Shown here: piece after piece, positions 15,663 through 23,648 of the stretch
How the letters are laid out: each line of letters opens with the position of its first letter
Numbering within the stretch: position 1 is the stretch's first letter
NCBI GenBank assembly: GCA_011176535.1
Contig: DUEP01000082.1
Coordinates: 1-39,376 of the forward strand
Length of the DNA stretch: 39,376 nucleotides
Origin: Anaerolineae bacterium
GTDB taxonomy: Bacteria > Chloroflexota > Anaerolineae > Anaerolineales > DRMV01
Reading direction: 5' to 3'
Notes under the pieces: model-generated
What the model was told of the DNA's origin: nothing
Databases searched by the model: none
The model's input: the letters and a program-made list of their open reading frames with translations, nothing else
Translations under genes and position numbers: made by a program

Positions 15663-17873
15663 ATGCCGATGGAAACTTTGCTCTGGTTGATTCCCGCTTT
15701 CCCTTTGGTGGCCTTTTTCCTGATTGTGTTGTTCATTAACCCGAAGAAGGGGTTGAGCCACTCCCTGGCCCTGGGGGCGGTGTTTCTCTCCTGGCTGGGG
15801 AGTATGTTCGTGTTCATCCGGGCGTTACAGGCCGGGGCTGAGGCTCTGGTGGAGGAGCCTTTCCATTCGGTGGTCAACTGGCTGCCTGAGGGGGAGGGCT
15901 TTTTCCGCGTTGGGCTCTCGGTGGACCCCCTCACGGCGGTGGTCCTGTTCTTTGTGGCCTGGACGATTTTGATGATCTTCCTCTATTCCATTGGGTACCA
16001 CAACTATGGCGCTCCGGAGGGGGATCACGATCGCAAGGGCCTGCCGCCTCACGGCGCCACCGTGGAGGAGCATGGACACAGGCATAAGGTGCCCTCGGTG
16101 GAGCCCATGTACTCCCGCTTCTTCGCTTTTGTGAGCCTCTTTGCCTTTGGGATGTACCTGCTCGTGCTGTCGGACAACCTGCTCACGCTGTTCGTGGGCT
16201 GGGAGATCATGGGCCTGTGCTCTTATCTCTTGATTGGCTTTTGGTTCGCCAAGCCCTCGGCCCGTGCGGCAGCCATTAAGGCTTTTATGACTACGCGCGT
16301 GGGCGATGTGTTCATGCTGCTGGGCGTGGTGTACATCTACAAGGTGGTGGGCTCCCTGCGCTTTGCTGATATTTTTGCCCCTGAGAACTTGCACAAGTTA
16401 GCGGCTCTGCCGGCGCCGGTGCTGGGCCTTTCGGCGGCCGGGCTGGCCGGGCTGCTGCTTTTCACCGGCACGGTGGGCAAGTCGGCTCAGTGGCCCCTGC
16501 ATGTGTGGCTGCCCGACGCGATGGAAGGTCCCACGCCCGTCTCGGCCATGATCCATGCGGCGACCATGGTCTCGGCCGGCGTATACATGGTCATCCGTGT
16601 CTTCCCCCTGCTGAAGATCGGCTCGGAAGGTGGGGCGTTCCTCTCGCCGCTGGCGGTGATGGCGTTCATCGGCGCCTTTACCGCGCTCTTCGCGGCGAGC
16701 ATTGCCGTGGCCCAGAACGACATCAAGCGGGTGCTGGCCTACTCCACCATCTCCCAGTTGGGCTACATGGTGGCGGCCCTGGGTGCGGGCGCTTTCGTGG
16801 CTGCAACCTTCCATCTGATCACCCACGCTTTTTTCAAGGCGTTACTCTTCCTGGGAAGCGGTTCGGTGATTCACGGCATGGAGCACGGCGTGCTGCACAC
16901 CGACCAGCATGTGGATCCCCAGGATATGTTCAACATGGGCGGTTTGGCTAAAAAGATGCCTATCACCTTCTGGACCTTCCTCATCGGTGGGTTCGCCCTT
17001 TCCGGCTTCCCGGTGCTCACCGCGGGCTTCTGGTCCAAGGATGAGATTTTCGCCAGCGCTTTCGCCAACGGCCATAGGGTGGTCTTCTGGACCCTGGCGG
17101 CGGCGGCGCTGCTCACCGCCTTCTACACCATGCGGCAGATCACCCTGACCTTCCTGGGGAAGCCGCGCACCAAAGCGGCCGAGCACGCCCAGGAGACGCC
17201 CTGGACGATGACCGTGCCGCTGATGGTGCTCAGCGTCTTCGCCGTGGGGTATGGCTGGCTGGGTATTCCGGAGCATTTCCCCATCCTGGGCGGCCTGCTG
17301 CCCAACTGGTTCCATCACTGGGTGAACGCCACCTACGAGGGCCTGTTCAGCCAACTTCATCTGGCCGAGCACGCCGCCGAGACGGGCAGTGCGTTGCCGT
17401 TGCTGACTTCGTTGGTGGTCTCTTTGGGTGGTTTGTTCCTGGGCTGGCTGGTGTACCGGGATGTCACCGAGCCCGATCCTGCCCAGGATCCCCTGAAGAA
17501 GGTGCTGGGGCCGATTCACACGGTGTTGGCCAACAAGTACTACTTCGACGAGTTGTACGACTTCCTCTTTGTGCGGCCTTCGGTCTGGATCGCAGAGGTG
17601 TTGACCTTCCGCTGGATCGACCGGGGCGTCATCGACGGCATCCTGCACACCATGTTCCGTATGGCCTACGCCGTGGGCAAGTGGCTGAGCAAGTACATTG
17701 ACCTGCGCGTGATCAGCGATGGCGGTGACCTGATGGCGGCCAGCGTGCGCGGTTTTGGCCGTGGGTTGCGCGTGGTGCAAACCGGCCAGATTCAGCAGTA
17801 CATGCTCATCGCGCTGGTCAATCTGGTGGCCTTTGGTGCCGTGTTGTACTATTTCCTGGTCATGTTGCGCTAA
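15663..17873 (+). CDS. nuoL: NADH-quinone oxidoreductase subunit L
   Basis: Distal antiporter-like subunit (ND5-like), 736 residues, longer than the usual 610-660. The core is intact: GWEIMGLCSYLLIGFW, WPLHVWLPDAMEGPTPVSAM with the conserved lysine ahead of it (GTVGKSAQ), HAATMVSAGVYM, DIKRVLAYSTISQLGYM, and the C-terminal lateral helix region around 600-720. The extra length comes partly from an insertion at about residues 113-149, between LYSIGY and the SRFFAF helix. It contains six His plus several Asp/Glu and may bind metal. ATG 15669 is an alternative start two codons in. Confidence 0.95.
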   Translation: MPMETLLWLIPAFPLVAFFLIVLFINPKKGLSHSLALGAVFLSWLGSMFVFIRALQAGAEALVEEPFHSVVNWLPEGEGFFRVGLSVDPLTAVVLFFVAWTILMIFLYSIGYHNYGAPEGDHDRKGLPPHGATVEEHGHRHKVPSVEPMYSRFFAFVSLFAFGMYLLVLSDNLLTLFVGWEIMGLCSYLLIGFWFAKPSARAAAIKAFMTTRVGDVFMLLGVVYIYKVVGSLRFADIFAPENLHKLAALPAPVLGLSAAGLAGLLLFTGTVGKSAQWPLHVWLPDAMEGPTPVSAMIHAATMVSAGVYMVIRVFPLLKIGSEGGAFLSPLAVMAFIGAFTALFAASIAVAQNDIKRVLAYSTISQLGYMVAALGAGAFVAATFHLITHAFFKALLFLGSGSVIHGMEHGVLHTDQHVDPQDMFNMGGLAKKMPITFWTFLIGGFALSGFPVLTAGFWSKDEIFASAFANGHRVVFWTLAAAALLTAFYTMRQITLTFLGKPRTKAAEHAQETPWTMTVPLMVLSVFAVGYGWLGIPEHFPILGGLLPNWFHHWVNATYEGLFSQLHLAEHAAETGSALPLLTSLVVSLGGLFLGWLVYRDVTEPDPAQDPLKKVLGPIHTVLANKYYFDELYDFLFVRPSVWIAEVLTFRWIDRGVIDGILHTMFRMAYAVGKWLSKYIDLRVISDGGDLMAASVRGFGRGLRVVQTGQIQQYMLIALVNLVAFGAVLYYFLVMLR

Positions 17874-17896
17874 GCCCGGCGCATAAGGAGTGAGCC

Positions 17897-19447
17897 ATGG
17901 CGTTTCTCACCTCTCATTTGCTCACCTGGATTCTGTTCTTGCCCATCGCCGTTGCCGTGGTGTTGCTGTTCATCCCGCGGGAACAGAGGAATGCCCTTCG
18001 ATGGGTGGCCTTTTTGGGGAGTTTGCTCCCCCTGGCCTTGAGCGTGTACCTGTGGTTCCAGTTCGATGCTGGACAGACGGGATTCCAGTTCCAGGAACGG
18101 GTGTTGTGGTTTGCCCCCTCTAAGGTGCAGTACTTCGTGGGGGTGGATGGGCTTTCCCTGACGCTGGTCCTGCTTTCCACTCTGTTGACTTCAGCCTCCA
18201 TTCTGGCTTCCTGGAACATCCAGGATGAGTTGAAAGCCTACCTGGTGCTCTTTCTGCTCCAGGAAATGGGGATGTTGGGTGTGTTCCTCTCCCTGGACCT
18301 GGTGCTGTTCTTCGTGTTCTGGGAAATCGGTGTTATCCCCATGTTCTTCCTCATCCACCGCTGGGGCAGCCCCAAGGGAGAGCGCGAGATTTGGGGCGGC
18401 ATCAAGTTGAAGGCCCGCTCCTATGCCGCGTTCAAGTTCCTGGTCTATAGCATCGTGGGTTCGGTGGGGTTGCTCTTTGCGGCCGTGGCCCTGACGCGCA
18501 TGGTGGGCACTTCGGCGTTGCCCACTTTGCTGGCCGAGTGGCCTCAGGCCAGCGGGTCCTTCTTTGGCCTGCCGGTGAATGTGGTCAAGGCGTTGACCTT
18601 CTGGGGGATGGTCCTGGCCTTTGCGGTCAAGGTGCCCATGTGGCCCTTTCACACCTGGTTGCCCGACGCCCACACCGAGGCGCCCACCGCCGGCTCGATG
18701 ATCCTGGCGGGGGTGCTGCTGAAGTTGGGCGGCTATGGGTTCCTGCGCCTGGTGTTGCCGTTGTTCCCCGAGATGTCCAAGCACTACGCCGGACTGTTCG
18801 CCCTGCTGGCCATGCTGTCCATCGTGTTGGGCGCCTTTGCGGCCTACGGCCAGACGGACTTCAAGCGCCTGGTGGCTTACTCCTCGGTGAATCACATGGG
18901 CTTTATGGTGTTGGGCATGGCCGTGGCGGCGGCGGCCATCGGCACGAAGGACGCCGTCATCGCCTACAACGGCGCGGTGTTGCAGATGTTCAATCACGGC
19001 CTCTCTGCGGCCGGGATGTTCTTCCTGGTGGGCGTGCTTTACGAGCGCGCGCACACCCGCGATCTGGAGAAGTTCGGTGGGTTGTTCCCCCTGATGCCGG
19101 TGTACGGCGGCATCCTCATCTTCACTTCCATGGCTTCTTTGGGGTTACCCGGCTTGAACGGCTTTGTCTCCGAGTTCCTGGTGGTGCGCGGCGCCTGGCC
19201 GGTGTTCACCCTGTTCACCGCGCTGAGTATGTTGGGGCTGCTGTTCACCGGTGCCTACATTTTGAAGGCGATCAAGATGGTGCTGCATGGGCCGTTGAAT
19301 GAGCACTGGGAGGGGCACTTGACCGACATCTCCGCACGGGAGGTGGTGGTCATCGCGCCGCTCATGGTGCTTATGTTGTGGATTGGCGTGTGGCCCATGT
19401 GGATTTTGGATGTGATCAACAAGGTGGCATTGCACCTGGTCGGGTAG
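17897..19447 (+). CDS. nuoM: NADH-quinone oxidoreductase subunit M
   Basis: Antiporter-like subunit M (ND4-like), 516 residues with about 14 transmembrane helices. Signatures include VGVDGLSLTLVLLSTLLT, the conserved helix EIGVIPMFFLIHRWG with its key Glu, FAVKVPMWPFHTWLPDAHTE with the pumping Lys, and DFKRLVAYSSVNHMGFM. AAGGAG precedes the ATG and the gene follows nuoL after 23 bp. No insertions or losses are evident. Confidence 0.96.
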   Translation: MAFLTSHLLTWILFLPIAVAVVLLFIPREQRNALRWVAFLGSLLPLALSVYLWFQFDAGQTGFQFQERVLWFAPSKVQYFVGVDGLSLTLVLLSTLLTSASILASWNIQDELKAYLVLFLLQEMGMLGVFLSLDLVLFFVFWEIGVIPMFFLIHRWGSPKGEREIWGGIKLKARSYAAFKFLVYSIVGSVGLLFAAVALTRMVGTSALPTLLAEWPQASGSFFGLPVNVVKALTFWGMVLAFAVKVPMWPFHTWLPDAHTEAPTAGSMILAGVLLKLGGYGFLRLVLPLFPEMSKHYAGLFALLAMLSIVLGAFAAYGQTDFKRLVAYSSVNHMGFMVLGMAVAAAAIGTKDAVIAYNGAVLQMFNHGLSAAGMFFLVGVLYERAHTRDLEKFGGLFPLMPVYGGILIFTSMASLGLPGLNGFVSEFLVVRGAWPVFTLFTALSMLGLLFTGAYILKAIKMVLHGPLNEHWEGHLTDISAREVVVIAPLMVLMLWIGVWPMWILDVINKVALHLVG

Positions 19448-19494
19448 CCTTGTTGAACTCCCGTCTCTCTGTGTGAGGGCAAGAGCCTGCGACC

Positions 19495-20982
19495 ATGGTG
19501 TTGCACTTCTTGGGAGGTGCCTCGGTGTTCGGAAACGTTACCCCTGCAATGATCCGGGCGATTACGCCGGAATTGCTCCTGTTGGCCGTGGCTTTGCTGG
19601 TGATGCTCCTGGACATGGTCTGGAAGGATGACCAGCGCCGCTCCCTGGGATGGGTTACGGCGGCTGGTCTGGCCGTGACCATGGTGGTAAGTTTGTGGGT
19701 GGCCTTGCCACCCAAAGGTGGGGCCACGCTGTGGGGCGGCATGATTCGCCACGACGCCCTGGCCTTCGTGTTCCAGATCGCCTTTCTCTTCGCTGCGGCC
19801 GTCACGGCCTTGTTCGCCATGGATGTGGCAAGCATCGGGCGGCGGGGTGAGTTCTACCTGCTCTTGCTGGCCAGCACCTTGGGCATGACCCTGATGGCGG
19901 CGGCCAACGATCTCGTCATGCTTTACCTGGCCATTGAGACCACCTCCATCCCGTTGTATGTGCTGGCCGGTTTCATGAAGGACGACGAGGCCTCCACCGA
20001 AGCGGGCTTCAAATACCTGCTGTTCGGCGCCATGACCTCGGCGGTGATGCTTTATGCCTTTAGCCTGTTGTACGGATTTGCCGGAACGACCAGCCTGTCG
20101 GCGTTGCCTGGCGCGCTGCAGGCTTCCGGTGTGCCGCTGTGGGTGATTTTGGGTGTGTTGCTGCTCGCCCTGGCGGGGTTTGCCTTCAAGATTTCGGCGG
20201 TTCCGTTCCATTTCTGGGCGCCGGATGTGTACACCGGCGCGCCGTCCCCGGTGGCCGGGTTCCTCTCCACGGCTTCCAAGGCGGCCGGCTTTGCCGTGGT
20301 GCTCCGCGTGTTGCTGGTGGTCTTCACCGGCGCGGAGATGCCTTACTGGGGCGCTTTGCTGGCGGCTCTCTCGGCGGCCACGATGACCCTGGGCAACACG
20401 GTGGCCTTGACCCAGAAGAACATCAAGCGCCTGCTGGCCTATTCCAGCATTGCCCACGCGGGCTACATCCTGATGGGCTTGGTCGCCCTGACCAGCCTGG
20501 GGGTAACCAGCGTGGTCTACTACCTGCTGGCCTATCTGGCGACCAACCTGGTCGCCTTTGGGGTGGTCTCCATCGTGGGCAAGGCGCTGGGCAGCGATGA
20601 CCTGGACGCCTACGATGGGTTGCATCAGCGTTCGCCCGGTTTGGCGGCGGCGTTGCTGTGGGCCCTGCTCTCCCTGGCCGGCATCCCCCCCTTGGGCGGC
20701 TTCGTGGCCAAAGCGTGGGTGTTTGGCGCGGCGGTGAACGCGGGGTTGGTCTGGCTGGCCGTGCTGGCGGCCTTCAACGCCCTGGTGGCCGCGTTCTACT
20801 ATGTGTGGGTGCTCAAGCGGATGTACTTCCCCGCGCAGCCGGTGGCCGATCCGCAGCCGATCCCGGTGACGTTGCCCCAATCCCTGGCGCTTTGGGTGCT
20901 GGCCGTGGTCATCCTGGCTTTGGGTGTGGCCTTTGCTCCCTGGTACCATTGGGCGCAGGCGGCTGCGGCGGCGCTGTTTTAG
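19495..20982 (+). CDS. nuoN: NADH-quinone oxidoreductase subunit N
   Basis: Antiporter-like subunit N (ND2-like), 495 residues from ATG 19495. Core motifs are AIETTSIPLYVLAGF, AFKISAVPFHFWAPDVY with the conserved Lys, NIKRLLAYSSIAHAGYI and SLAGIPPLGGF. The start is uncertain. ATG 19495 has no good ribosome site, whereas GTG 19525, ten codons in, follows GGGAGGTG (19512-19519, ending 5 bp before GTG) and would begin just before ITPELLLLAVALLVMLL. It is the last gene of the complex I run. A promoter for the ATP synthase genes follows within 110 bp. Confidence 0.94.
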   Translation: MVLHFLGGASVFGNVTPAMIRAITPELLLLAVALLVMLLDMVWKDDQRRSLGWVTAAGLAVTMVVSLWVALPPKGGATLWGGMIRHDALAFVFQIAFLFAAAVTALFAMDVASIGRRGEFYLLLLASTLGMTLMAAANDLVMLYLAIETTSIPLYVLAGFMKDDEASTEAGFKYLLFGAMTSAVMLYAFSLLYGFAGTTSLSALPGALQASGVPLWVILGVLLLALAGFAFKISAVPFHFWAPDVYTGAPSPVAGFLSTASKAAGFAVVLRVLLVVFTGAEMPYWGALLAALSAATMTLGNTVALTQKNIKRLLAYSSIAHAGYILMGLVALTSLGVTSVVYYLLAYLATNLVAFGVVSIVGKALGSDDLDAYDGLHQRSPGLAAALLWALLSLAGIPPLGGFVAKAWVFGAAVNAGLVWLAVLAAFNALVAAFYYVWVLKRMYFPAQPVADPQPIPVTLPQSLALWVLAVVILALGVAFAPWYHWAQAAAAALF

Positions 20983-21050
20983 TGGGTGAGTCGGGTTGCG
21001 CCCTCGCCCTTGGGGCCAAGCAGCCTTTGAGATGGATTTTTGGCTCAGGT

Positions 21051-21080
21051 TTGACTTGAGCCGAGGCCGTATGTTACAAT
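21051..21080 (+). promoter_or_regulatory. Promoter of the atp (F0) operon
   Basis: TTGACT (21051-21056), an 18-bp spacer and TACAAT (21075-21080). The atpI ATG is only 10 bp beyond the -10, with no Shine-Dalgarno sequence between, so atpI may be read from a leaderless message. An imperfect inverted repeat, GGCTCAGG/CTTGAGCC (21042-21062), overlaps the -35. Confidence 0.7.
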
Positions 21081-21090
21081 TCGCAGCACC

Positions 21091-21408
21091 ATGAACGAGC
21101 AGAAGAAACCTACCGCGAGCCCCTGGCAATCCGTGTTCAATATGACCGTCGCCGCTGTCGCCGGTCAGGTGGGCTGTTTGACGGTGGTGGTCCTGACGCT
21201 GATGTTGCTGGGAGGCTTGTGGTTGGACGGCCACTTTGGGACCCGCCCGTTGTTTACCATCTTGATGTTGGTGTTCAGCGTCCCGGTGACGCTGGTGTTG
21301 ATGTTCACCGTGGTGCGCCGGGCGACGCAGCGCATTTCGGCGATGACGGGCGACCACACCTGGCCCTCGGAAACTTTATCTCAGGAGGAAGAGCGTGGCG
21401 AAGCCTAA
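21091..21408 (+). CDS. atpI: ATP synthase protein I (AtpI/AtpZ-like)
   Basis: A 105-residue membrane protein with two hydrophobic helices (about residues 27-46 and 56-76), divided by GLWLDGHFGTRP, a typical AtpI/AtpZ-family turn. It is the usual first gene of atp operons and aids c-ring assembly or Mg2+ supply; the exact role is debated. The C-terminal tail is acidic (TLSQEEERGEA). The gene overlaps atpB by 14 bp, and the AGGAGGAAG inside its 3' end serves atpB. The call rests on topology and position more than on strong motifs. Confidence 0.8.
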   Translation: MNEQKKPTASPWQSVFNMTVAAVAGQVGCLTVVVLTLMLLGGLWLDGHFGTRPLFTILMLVFSVPVTLVLMFTVVRRATQRISAMTGDHTWPSETLSQEEERGEA

Positions 21409-22429
21409 ATGGCTCCGAGGCAAGTACCGCTGGTGGATTTTGCTCACCATCATCGTGGGATTGGTGGCCACCCATTATGTGCCGCCCATTCAGCCGCATG
21501 TGCAACTGCCGGCCGAAAAGTTGTCCCATGAGCCGCTGTTCACCATCCCCGGCGGGGGCCCCATCTACCTGACCAATACCCTGGTGGCCTTGCTCCTGGT
21601 GGATCTGGTGTTGTTGGCGGTGGTCTTTGCGGTGCAACGGGCTGTGAAGAGCGGCGAGATGGTCCCGCGGGGGTTGAGCGGGGTGATCGAAGCCGCCCTG
21701 GAGTACCTGCACAACCTGACCGAAAGCAGTACGGCCAAGTGGACGGGGTTCATTTTTCCCTTCTTCGCCACCATTTTCTTGATGGTGTTGGTGGCCAATT
21801 GGATGGAGCTTCTCCCCGGGGTGGATAGCATTGGTTTTCTGGAACCCGCGGCCGAACACGGTTACCCCGTCAAGGAGATTTTGCCCGGCGTGGCCTTTTT
21901 GGTGAAAGGGGCAGTGGAGCACGGAGAAGGGTTCAAGTTGGTCCCCTGGGTGCGGGTAGTGCCCACGGATTTGAACTTTACCGTGGGATTGGCCCTGGTC
22001 TCGGTGTTCATGACCCAGGTGTTGGGCTTCAAGGCCCTGGGGTTGTCCTACCTGAGCAAGTTCTTCCGCTTCAGCGCCCTGGCGGAGCCCTTTAAGGTCT
22101 TCTCGGACCCCAACGAGCCCCGGAAGGTGCGCCGCTTCTTTAGCGCGTTCTTCATGGGCGCCATTGATTTTGTGGTCGGGCTGATCGAACTCATCTCCGA
22201 GTTCTCGAAGATTCTCTCGTTCTCTTTCCGGTTGTTCGGCAACATCTTCGCCGGTTCGGTGATGTTGTTTGTCATGGGTACCCTGTTGCCCGTGGTGCAG
22301 TCCTTCTTTTTGCTGTTTGAGTTGTTCGTGGGCATCATCCAGGCCTTCATCTTCGGCATTCTGACCATGCTCTTCATGTCCCTGGCCACCCAGGGCCATG
22401 GCGGGCACGAAGAACATGCCCACGCCTGA
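21395..22429 (+). CDS. atpB: ATP synthase F0 subunit a
   Basis: Stator subunit of the proton channel, 344 residues, longer than the common 230-280. The fourth-helix core EFSKILSFSFRLFGNIFAG contains the essential Arg, and FELFVGIIQAFIFGILTMLF is the last helix. The extra length lies in an N-terminal region and in loops such as VFSDPNEPRKVRRFF. The C-terminus ends in a short His-rich tail (HGGHEEHAHA). The start is GTG 21395 with a strong AGGAGGAAG just upstream, overlapping atpI. Confidence 0.95.
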   Translation: MAKPKWLRGKYRWWILLTIIVGLVATHYVPPIQPHVQLPAEKLSHEPLFTIPGGGPIYLTNTLVALLLVDLVLLAVVFAVQRAVKSGEMVPRGLSGVIEAALEYLHNLTESSTAKWTGFIFPFFATIFLMVLVANWMELLPGVDSIGFLEPAAEHGYPVKEILPGVAFLVKGAVEHGEGFKLVPWVRVVPTDLNFTVGLALVSVFMTQVLGFKALGLSYLSKFFRFSALAEPFKVFSDPNEPRKVRRFFSAFFMGAIDFVVGLIELISEFSKILSFSFRLFGNIFAGSVMLFVMGTLLPVVQSFFLLFELFVGIIQAFIFGILTMLFMSLATQGHGGHEEHAHA

Positions 22430-22501
22430 GGATGTGCCAAGAGCCTGCGGGCTTTGGATGACTTTTGCTAATCACCACTTTTCTTGAGGAGGTTAATCAG
22501 C

Positions 22502-22738
22502 ATGGAAGGAAACATCGTTCAAGCCGCTAAGTTGATCGGTGCGGGTCTGGCCATGATTGGCGCCATCGGTGCCGGGTTGGGCATCGGTGTGTTGGCGAGC
22601 GGGGCGGTGCAAGGGATTGCCCGTAACCCCGATGCTGCTGGCCCGGTGCAGACCAACATGATCCTGGGGATCGCCTTCGCGGAAGCCGTGGCCATTTACT
22701 GTCTGGTGGTGGCGCTGTTGATCCTGTTCGTGTTCTAA
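22502..22738 (+). CDS. atpE: ATP synthase F0 subunit c
   Basis: The proteolipid of the rotor ring, 78 residues forming a helical hairpin. The polar loop is ARNPDAAG (residues 40-47) and the ion-binding carboxylate is Glu61 in FAEAVAIY. The position corresponding to the Na+-ring Gln is Val30 (GIGVLASG), and Glu61 is followed by Ala rather than Ser/Thr. The residues therefore point to protons, not sodium, as coupling ion. ATG 22502 follows GAGGAGG (22486-22492). A TTG six codons upstream is in frame but overlaps the ribosome site and is rejected. Confidence 0.96.
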   Translation: MEGNIVQAAKLIGAGLAMIGAIGAGLGIGVLASGAVQGIARNPDAAGPVQTNMILGIAFAEAVAIYCLVVALLILFVF

Positions 22739-22769
22739 GGATTTCCCACCCTTCTGAAGGAGGGCGCTC

Positions 22770-23507
22770 TTGGACAAGTTAGGCATTAGCCTGGGCTATC
22801 TGATAGTCCAAATTTTCAACTTTATTGTGATGTTCCTCGTGCTCAAGCGGTTTGTGTACAAACCGATCTTGGGCATGTTGGAGAAACGCCGCCAGGCCAT
22901 TGCCCAAGGGCTGGAGGATGCCCGCATTGCGGCTGAAGCCCGGGCCAACGCCGAAAAGGAAGCGGAGAAGATCATCGCCGAGGCACAGGCCAAGGCGGCT
23001 CAGATTGTGCGGGAAGCCTCTGAACGGGCTGAATCCGTGGCGCGGGAGATTAAAGCCGCGGCCGAGGCCGAGGCGGCCAAGGCCCGTGAGCAGGCCCTGG
23101 CTGAGGTGGAGGCCGAGCGCAACCGCATGCTGGGTGTGTTGCGCAGTCAGGTGGCGGCCCTGGCTATCGCGGCGGCGCAGAAGTTGGTCGGCGAGGCCCT
23201 AAATGAGCAGCGGCAACATGCCTTGATTCAGGAGTTCTTCTCCGGCATCAAGGGCGGCAAGGTCACCGTGTTGGACGAAGTGGGCGAATTGCAGGGAACC
23301 GAGGCCGAGGTGGTCAGCGCCTTGCCGCTCACCGAGGAAGAGCAGGAGACCCTGCGCAAGGACCTTTTGAGCAAGACCGGTGCCCAGGCCGTCACCTTCC
23401 GGGTGGACCCCTCCATCGTGGGGGGGCTGATCATCCGTGTGGGCGACAAGGTCATCGACGGCTCGGTGGCTGGTCAATTGCAACTCCTGCGCGAAAAGTT
23501 GGGCTGA
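22770..23507 (+). CDS. atpF: ATP synthase subunit b with fused delta C-terminal domain
   Basis: 245 residues. Residues 1-160 are an F0 subunit b: one N-terminal membrane helix (about 8-28), then the KPILGMLEKRRQAIAQGLEDA signature and a long charged coiled coil to about 155. Residues 177-245 match the C-terminal domain of the delta subunit: VVSALPLTEEEQETLRKDLL, then VDPSIVGGLIIRVGDKVIDG and SVAGQLQLLREKL. The six-helix N-terminal delta domain that caps the alpha subunits is absent. The start is TTG 22770 behind GAAGGAGGG. Instead of atpA, G, D and C, a terminator follows. The fused part would join the two halves of the peripheral stalk in one chain. Confidence 0.88.
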   Translation: MDKLGISLGYLIVQIFNFIVMFLVLKRFVYKPILGMLEKRRQAIAQGLEDARIAAEARANAEKEAEKIIAEAQAKAAQIVREASERAESVAREIKAAAEAEAAKAREQALAEVEAERNRMLGVLRSQVAALAIAAAQKLVGEALNEQRQHALIQEFFSGIKGGKVTVLDEVGELQGTEAEVVSALPLTEEEQETLRKDLLSKTGAQAVTFRVDPSIVGGLIIRVGDKVIDGSVAGQLQLLREKLG

Positions 23508-23533
23508 TTGGTCCGTTATCAGGTGTCCGCATG

Positions 23534-23570
23534 AAACGCCCGGGGCCCTGTTGCCCAGGGCGTTTTGTTT
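23534..23570 (+). terminator. Rho-independent terminator of the atp operon
   Basis: Stem AAACGCCC (23534-23541) with GGGCGTTT (23558-23565), extended inward by GGG/CCC after one mismatch, followed by TTTTgTTT (23563-23570). It closes the F0 genes and separates them from murE. Confidence 0.8.
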
Positions 23571-23648
23571 CCCTGCCCAAGGCCTTGCGTGTCCCTCAGC
23601 GCCCCGTGGGAGCACAAGGCCTGGTTGTCCCTTTCGACGGAGGGTTCC

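Noticed and set aside
19255-21357. A long open frame on the minus strand opposite nuoN and atpI
   Set aside because: It lies antisense to well-supported nuoN and atpI, has low-complexity His/Gln/Arg-rich composition and no recognisable domain. This is the usual shadow of GC-rich coding sequence.
22502-22738. Sodium-type c-ring
   Set aside because: Val30 stands in the position of the Na+-ring Gln, and Ala rather than Ser/Thr follows Glu61, so proton coupling is more likely.
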